Assembly: GCF_037094685.1 (NCBI RefSeq)
Contig: NZ_CP146614.1
Coordinates: forward strand, 2,914,001-2,978,000
Reading direction: 5' to 3'
Source of the DNA: Massilia sp. METH4
Lineage (GTDB): Bacteria; Pseudomonadota; Gammaproteobacteria; Burkholderiales; Burkholderiaceae_D
DNA length: 64,000 nt
The notes beneath the pieces are model-generated. The model worked only from the letters and a program-made list of their open reading frames with translations. It was not told the origin of the DNA and searched no databases. Shown piece by piece: positions 59,808 through 64,000 of this stretch (within the stretch, counting starts at the first letter, position 1; every line of letters starts with the position of its first letter). The position numbers were made by a program, and so were the translations under genes.

Positions 59808-60868
59808 AACGACTCGCATGCATGCTGGCCCTGGCCGGCGCCTTCGCCACCACCCTGCCATCGAGCGCGCTGGCGTGGGGCAATGAGGGCCATCGCGCCG
59901 TGGGCGCCATCGCTGCCAAGCTGTTGAAGGGCTCGGTCGCCGAGAAGCGCATCGCCGCGCTGCTGCTGCCAGGCGAAACGCTGGAATCGATCGCGGTGTG
60001 GGCCGATTGCGTGAAGGGCACCTGGTGCGGCCCGCAGACGCCGGAGATGCAGGCCTACGTGGCCGCCAACCCGAAGCACTCCGAGTACCACTACACGGAC
60101 GTGCCGTTCCAGCTGGGCGCCTACCACGACCACGCGCCGGGCACGTTCGAGGACGATATCGTGCAGACGCTGAAGTCCGCCATCCTCGTCCTGCAGGGCA
60201 AGGCCACGCCCGAGAACAACCCGCACAAGTTCACGCCGCGCCAGGCACTGCTGGTCGTCGCCCACCTGGCCGGCGACATCCACCAGCCACTGCACGTGGG
60301 CGCCGCTTTCGTCAGCAAGGATGGCCGCTTCGTGGTGCCGAAGACGCACGCGGAGATCGATGAACTGAACGTCTTCGACTCGCGCGGCGGCAATAACCTG
60401 CTGCTGGACGATGCCGTGATCACGGCGATCGGCAACCGCCACATTCCACCCGCCGCCGTGCCGAAAACGGCGGCCAACTCGCCGAAGACGAAGCCGTTCC
60501 ACTCGTACTGGGACACCACGGTAGTGGACTACGCCTTCCGCCGCTCCAGCACCCGCACGCCGGACCAGTTCGCTGACTATGCGATCGACAAAAAGCCTGC
60601 GGTGCCAGTCAACACGGGCGACGTCGCCACCTGGCCCTACCAGTGGGCCAACGATTCGCTGGCCGTCTCCAAGCTGGCGCACATGGACGTAACCCTGGGC
60701 ACCGCCAGCAAGCAAACCTCGAAGAGCAGCGGCGAGACCTACACCGTGTGGGCGCTGAACGTGCCGGACGACTATCCGGTGCCATCGTCCGCGCTGGCGC
60801 GGCAGCAACTGATCAAGGGCGGCTACAACCTCGCCGCCCTGCTGAAGGAAATCTGGCCCGAGGCCTAA
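59804..60868 (+). CDS. Exported S1/P1-type nuclease
   Basis: S1/P1 nucleases use three zinc ions to cut single-stranded DNA and RNA to 5'-nucleotides. The 354-residue precursor has a signal peptide cleaved after ALA at 24, leaving Trp25 as the N-terminal residue that ligates zinc, as in nuclease P1. Further zinc ligands are in WGNEGHRAVG, WADCVKG, EYHYTDVPF, HLAGDIHQPLHVG and the D/H region before YPVP. The start overlaps the PLD stop (ATGA). Its products are substrates of the 5'-nucleotidase at the head of this operon. The C-terminus has no anchor. Confidence 0.95.
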   Translation: MKRLACMLALAGAFATTLPSSALAWGNEGHRAVGAIAAKLLKGSVAEKRIAALLLPGETLESIAVWADCVKGTWCGPQTPEMQAYVAANPKHSEYHYTDVPFQLGAYHDHAPGTFEDDIVQTLKSAILVLQGKATPENNPHKFTPRQALLVVAHLAGDIHQPLHVGAAFVSKDGRFVVPKTHAEIDELNVFDSRGGNNLLLDDAVITAIGNRHIPPAAVPKTAANSPKTKPFHSYWDTTVVDYAFRRSSTRTPDQFADYAIDKKPAVPVNTGDVATWPYQWANDSLAVSKLAHMDVTLGTASKQTSKSSGETYTVWALNVPDDYPVPSSALARQQLIKGGYNLAALLKEIWPEA

Positions 60869-60874
60869 GCAAAA

Positions 60875-61014
60875 CCGGTGACAGGCACCGTCGTTTTCGA
60901 AACATTTCTTCAGCCCCGGTGACAGGCACCCGGTTTTTTGAAACGTTTCTTTGAGACCGGTGCCTGTCACCGGTTTTTTTGCAACATTTCCAGAACATCG
61001 GTGCCTGCCACCGG
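60875..61014. repeat. Cluster of GGTGACAGGCACC-type palindromic words
   Basis: Four copies of the core or its reverse complement occur: 60875-60890, 60916-60930, 60957-60975 and 60999-61014 (GGTGCCTGCCACC variant). Between them are GAAACATTTC (60899-60908), GAAACGTTTC (60940-60949) and GCAACATTTC. It follows the nuclease operon and may help terminate it; the same GAAAYGTTTC words border the element at 26316. Confidence 0.8.
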
Positions 61015-61031
61015 TATCAAGCCACTGGCTG

Positions 61032-61787
61032 TTACGCCAGCGTCACCTCGATTCCCATCTCCCGATACGGCGCCAGCAGCGCATCGTCCACCTCCCGGTT
61101 GACGACGATGTGATCCACGGTCGCCAGCGGCGCGATCTGGAACGGCGCGGCGGTCCCCAGTTTTTCCGGCGACGCCAGCACCACTGTGCGCTGCGCGTGT
61201 GCGGAGAGCGCGCGCTTCATGGCGGCCTCGTCGAAATCGCCGGTGGTGATGCCGGCTTCCGGGTGAAGGCTGCACACGCCCATGAAGAACAGGTCGGCGC
61301 GGAACTGGCTCACCGCTTCCACGGCCGCGGCGCCCATCGCCACGATCGAGTGCTTGAACAGGCGCCCGCCGATGATGATGACGTCCACGTGCTCGTGCTC
61401 CACCAGTTCCACCGCCACGGAGGGGCTGTGCGTGATCACGGTGGCGCGCAGGTCGCGGGGCAGGGCGCGCGCCAGCTGCACGGCGGTGGTGCCGCCGTCG
61501 ATGAACACCACCTGGCCGGGCTGGATCATCGCGGCCGCTGCACGCGCAATCGCCGGCTTGGCGTCGGCCGACAGTTTTTCGCGCACGGCGAAGTTGCCGA
61601 CGGCCGGCGAAACGGGCAGGGCGCCGCCATGCACGCGCTGCAGCAAGCCGTCCCTGGCCAGCTCGCGCAGGTCACGGCGGATGGTGTCCTCGGACAGCCC
61701 CAGCGATTCGCTCAGGGTCTTGGCCACGATCTGTCCTTCTTCCTTCAGGATGCGGAGCAGCAGCTCCTTGCGCTGGCGGGTCAGCAT
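61032..61787 (-). CDS. DeoR/GlpR-family transcriptional regulator
   Basis: The 251-residue protein has a DeoR helix-turn-helix (residues 5-56; QRKELLLRILKEEGQIVAKTL, shortened here, then DTIRRDLRELARDGLLQRVHGGA) and a C-terminal sugar-phosphate sensor domain with the DEEFR-like core IDGGTTAVQLARALP and DGIT-like ITTGDFDEAAMKRAL. Family members sense phosphosugars, for example deoxyribose phosphate, which would fit the nucleoside region, but the effector is not shown by the sequence. It is divergent from the Nudix gene, with direct repeats in the 71-nt gap. Confidence 0.9.
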   Translation of the reverse strand: MLTRQRKELLLRILKEEGQIVAKTLSESLGLSEDTIRRDLRELARDGLLQRVHGGALPVSPAVGNFAVREKLSADAKPAIARAAAAMIQPGQVVFIDGGTTAVQLARALPRDLRATVITHSPSVAVELVEHEHVDVIIIGGRLFKHSIVAMGAAAVEAVSQFRADLFFMGVCSLHPEAGITTGDFDEAAMKRALSAHAQRTVVLASPEKLGTAAPFQIAPLATVDHIVVNREVDDALLAPYREMGIEVTLA

Positions 61788-61815
61788 TGCACGATTTTCC
61801 TTGAAATTGCACGAT
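61786..61815. promoter_or_regulatory. Direct repeats for the DeoR regulator
   Basis: ATTGCACGAT occurs at 61786-61795 and 61806-61815, exactly 20 bp apart (two helical turns), with a degenerate third copy (GCATGAT) near 61817. Direct repeats of this kind between a DeoR gene and its divergent neighbour suggest autoregulation and control of the Nudix gene. Confidence 0.6.
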
Positions 61816-61858
61816 ATCGCATGATAACCTGGAAAAGAGATAAACGACAGGAGTCATC

Positions 61859-62440
61859 ATGCACGTACGCATCCGCGACGTTGAAACGCTGTCCGACGAC
61901 TGGTACCTGCTGAAGAAAACCACGTTCGACTACCGCCGGCGCGACGGCAACTGGCAGACGATGTCCCGCGAGACCTACGACCGCGGCCATGGCGCCGTGA
62001 TCCTGCTGTACAACCTGGCCCGCCGCACCGTCGTGCTGGTGCGCCAGTTCCGCTTTCCCGCCTACGGCTACGGCGGCAGGCACGACGGCTTCCTGATCGA
62101 GGCGCCGGCCGGCCTGCTGGATGCCGCATCGCCGGAGGAACGCATCCGCGCCGAGGTCGCCGAGGAAACGGGCTTTCGCGTCGAGCACGTGCAGCGCGTG
62201 TTCGACGCGTTCATGAGCCCGGGCTCCGTCACCGAGCGGCTGCACTTCTTCGTGGCCGAATACGAATCGGGCCAGCGCGCCGGCGACGGCGGCGGCGTGG
62301 CAGCTGAAGGCGAGGATATCGAAGTGCTGGAGCTGGACATCGACGAAGCCCTCTCCATGGTCGCGGACGGCCGCATCGAGGACGGCAAGACCATCATGCT
62401 GCTGCAGCACGCCGCCCTGTCGTTGTTCGCCCCTCGCTGA
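61859..62440 (+). CDS. NudK-like Nudix hydrolase
   Basis: The 193-residue enzyme has a Nudix fold with the box region FLIEAPAGLLDAASPEERIR then AEVAEETGFRV. The REUXEEXGU part lacks the first Arg in the usual register but keeps Glu-Glu. The following VFDAFMSPGSVTERLHFFVAEY is close to the SPGxVTExxHxFxAEY region of E. coli NudK (YffH), a GDP-mannose pyrophosphatase. A sugar nucleotide or other nucleoside diphosphate derivative is a likely substrate. Divergent from the DeoR gene; AGGAG precedes the ATG. Confidence 0.88.
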   Translation: MHVRIRDVETLSDDWYLLKKTTFDYRRRDGNWQTMSRETYDRGHGAVILLYNLARRTVVLVRQFRFPAYGYGGRHDGFLIEAPAGLLDAASPEERIRAEVAEETGFRVEHVQRVFDAFMSPGSVTERLHFFVAEYESGQRAGDGGGVAAEGEDIEVLELDIDEALSMVADGRIEDGKTIMLLQHAALSLFAPR

Positions 62441-62459
62441 CCGTTGTTTTCCCACACCA

Positions 62460-62520
62460 GGGACTGTCCCCGAATTTTTACAACACATGACTGTTGCGAA
62501 ATTTCGGGGACTGTCCCCGG
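62460..62520. repeat. Palindromic element with GGGGACTGTCCCC core
   Basis: GGGACTGTCCCCGAA (62460-62474) and TTTCGGGGACTGTCCCCGG (62502-62520) are in inverted orientation around an AT-rich 27-nt centre. It is another member of the dispersed palindrome family. Confidence 0.8.
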
Positions 62521-62590
62521 TGTCGTCCGCGGCGCGGGCGCGGGATCGATTGCCCTAGAATCGAACCACGATCAATAAAGGGAGGAAGCA

Positions 62591-62896
62591 ATGAAGTATG
62601 TCGTCGCAGCAGGCCTGCTGGCACTGGCCGCCTCGGCCGCGGGCGCGGCCACGCCGGAGCAATTGGCCAAGGCCAAGAACTGCATGGCTTGCCACGCCGT
62701 GGCCACCAAGCTGGTCGGCCCGTCCTACAAGGACGTGGCCGCCAAGTACAAGGGGCAGAAGGATGCCGAGGATAAACTGGTGCAAAAGGTACTGAAGGGC
62801 GGCGCGGGCGTGTGGGGCCCGGTGCCGATGCCGCCGAACGCCGTGAGCGATGCGGACGCGCACACGCTGGTGAAATGGATCCTGGCGCAGAAATGA
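62591..62896 (+). CDS. Small periplasmic cytochrome c (c551/552 type)
   Basis: The 101-residue precursor has a signal peptide (MKYVVAAGLLALAASAAGA), a single CMACH haem-binding motif near the mature N-terminus, and a Met ligand in VPMPPNAVSDADAHTLVKWIL, the pattern of class I c551/c552 cytochromes of about 80 mature residues. It would carry electrons to a terminal oxidase or peroxidase. An AGGGAGGA is 6 nt before the ATG. Confidence 0.95.
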   Translation: MKYVVAAGLLALAASAAGAATPEQLAKAKNCMACHAVATKLVGPSYKDVAAKYKGQKDAEDKLVQKVLKGGAGVWGPVPMPPNAVSDADAHTLVKWILAQK

Positions 62897-62922
62897 ACGG
62901 CGCGGCCAGCCGCCGCCAGAAA

Positions 62923-62954
62923 GCAAGAAAGCCCGCGCAAGCGGGCTTTCTTGC
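62923..62954. terminator. Bidirectional terminator
   Basis: A perfect 14-bp stem GCAAGAAAGCCCGC / GCGGGCTTTCTTGC with loop GCAA lies between the convergent cytochrome c and ABC permease genes. Confidence 0.9.
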
Positions 62955-62968
62955 TGAAGACGCCGCTG

Positions 62969-63940
62969 TCAGCGCGACTTCACGAACGGCACGCCGATCG
63001 CCTTCGGCGCCACCGACTTGGCCATGAGGCCGGCCAGCACGATCACGGTCACGACATACGGCACCATCTGGATCAGCGCGCCCGGGATGCGGCCCACCAC
63101 CGGCAGGTCGACACCTTCGAGCTGAATCTGCACGGCGCCGAAGAAGCCGAACATCAGGCAGCCCAGGAACGTGTAGAACGGGCGCCAGTTGCCGAACACC
63201 ATGGCCGTCAGTGCCAGGTAGCCGGCACCGGCCGACATGTCGCGCAAGAAGAAGCCGCTCTGCACGATCGCGAGATACGCGCCGGAAAACGAGCACAGGA
63301 TGCCGGCGATCAGCATCGCGCCATAGCGCGTGCCTTCGACGGACACGCCGGCCGCATCGGCCGCGTGCGGGTTCTCGCCGCAGGCGCGCAGGCGCAGGCC
63401 GAAGCGGGTGTGGTACAGCACCCAGTGCACCAGCGGCACCAGCGCGAACGCCAGGTAGACGAGGATCGTGTGTCCGCCGAGGAGCTGCGTCCAGATCCAG
63501 CCGATCACGGGCACGTCCGCCACGGCCGCGCTGCCCGGCAGCACGATCTCGGAAAGGCGCGCATCGCCCAGCCCCGGCGTGCGGCCGCCCTGCTGGAAGA
63601 AGTACTGCGCCACCACGAACGTCAGCCCGCTCATGGCGATATTGATGGCGATGCCGGCCACCAGCTGGTTGCCCTTTTGCGTGATGGCGATGGCGCCTTG
63701 CAGCAGCGCCAGCACCACGGAGATGGCGATGCCGGCCAGGATGCCGTACCAGGGATTCTGCGTGGTGAAGGCGACGGCGGCCGACACGAAGGCCGAGGCG
63801 AGGATCTTGCCTTCCAGGCCGATGTCGATCACGCCCGAGCGTTCCGCGAACAGGCCGGCCATCGCGGCGAACAGCAGCACCGGCGCATTGCGCACGGTGG
63901 ACACGACGATGCTGCCGAGGTGGAGGTCTTCGAAAGTCAT
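62969..63940 (-). CDS. Nucleoside/sugar ABC transporter permease (NupQ/YufQ type)
   Basis: The 323-residue inner-membrane protein belongs to the BPD_transp_2 permeases that work with BMP-family binding proteins. Marks are LFAAMAGLFAERSGVIDIGLEGKIL (shown in part) near the start and GLRLRACGENPHAADAAGVSVEGTRYGA after the middle helices. The GExPxAADxAGI motif is shared by nucleoside transporters such as NupPQ and RnsCD. It overlaps an upstream permease by ATGA. With guanine and adenosine deaminases nearby, purine nucleosides or bases are the likely cargo. Confidence 0.9.
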   Translation of the reverse strand: MTFEDLHLGSIVVSTVRNAPVLLFAAMAGLFAERSGVIDIGLEGKILASAFVSAAVAFTTQNPWYGILAGIAISVVLALLQGAIAITQKGNQLVAGIAINIAMSGLTFVVAQYFFQQGGRTPGLGDARLSEIVLPGSAAVADVPVIGWIWTQLLGGHTILVYLAFALVPLVHWVLYHTRFGLRLRACGENPHAADAAGVSVEGTRYGAMLIAGILCSFSGAYLAIVQSGFFLRDMSAGAGYLALTAMVFGNWRPFYTFLGCLMFGFFGAVQIQLEGVDLPVVGRIPGALIQMVPYVVTVIVLAGLMAKSVAPKAIGVPFVKSR

Positions 63941-64000
63941 GCTTGTTTACCCTTGAGCAGTTTGGCCAGCGCGGGGGCGTACAGGTTTTCCATCGCGCCA
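63937..64000 (-). CDS. ABC transporter permease, C-terminal fragment (NupP/YufP type)
   Basis: Read on the minus strand, the last 20 codons give GAMENLYAPALAKLLKGKQA and a TGA that overlaps the next ATG. This fits the short cytoplasmic C-terminus of the first permease of a NupP-NupQ pair. The rest lies beyond the window, so the identity rests on position and overlap. Confidence 0.6.
   Translation of the reverse strand, partial: GAMENLYAPALAKLLKGKQA

Overview
This is a high-GC, gene-dense chromosomal window whose core genes point to a betaproteobacterium of the family Oxalobacteraceae (Massilia / Duganella / Pseudoduganella-like). The basis is the gene order of the division cluster (ftsW-murG-murC-ddl-ftsQ-ftsA-ftsZ, then a peroxiredoxin and, further on, lpxC, dciA, secA, argJ, mutT, yacG, zapD, coaE, pilD) and the many large TonB-dependent receptors. 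The genus is inferred from synteny and protein style, not from a database search.

Layout. 1-7.7 kb: the 3' part of the dcw cluster, closed by a strong terminator after ftsZ, then a Prx5-type peroxiredoxin. 7.8-17.2 kb: conserved genes (EamA transporter, lpxC) interleaved with accessory ones (two DUF2628 membrane proteins, a TonB receptor, a SET-domain protein, and a LysR/NmrA/SRPBCC cassette). 17.3-26.3 kb: dciA and secA divergent, a secreted protein, a porin with a mini PstS-like protein, then argJ-ATPase-mutT. 26.6-40.1 kb, minus strand: the conserved block pilB-pilC ... pilD-coaE-zapD-yacG. Between pilC and pilD sits an 8-kb plus-strand sucrose locus: LacI repressor, TonB receptor, amylosucrase, fructokinase and MFS symporter, with two matching LacI operators in front of the receptor. 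40.3-44.7 kb: AraC regulator, an orphan NuoB, an exported M20 peptidase and an exported carboxylesterase.

44.8-64 kb reads as one nucleic-acid and purine scavenging region. An exported S1/P1 nuclease, an exported PLD3/4-like phosphodiesterase and a lipoprotein 5'-nucleotidase form one operon. Next to it lie a very large TonB receptor behind a Pho-box-like promoter, an exported adenosine deaminase, guanine deaminase and xanthine dehydrogenase XdhABC. At the right edge is a nucleoside-type ABC permease pair. A DeoR regulator, a NudK-like Nudix hydrolase and a small cytochrome c lie between.

Several intergenic gaps carry a family of perfect or near-perfect palindromes with related cores (GGTGTC...GACACC, GGGGTCTGTCCCC, GGTGACAGGCACC, GGGGACTGTCCCC). 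Three copies share a two-hairpin architecture and an identical 16-base joint. These composite elements are the most unusual non-coding feature here.
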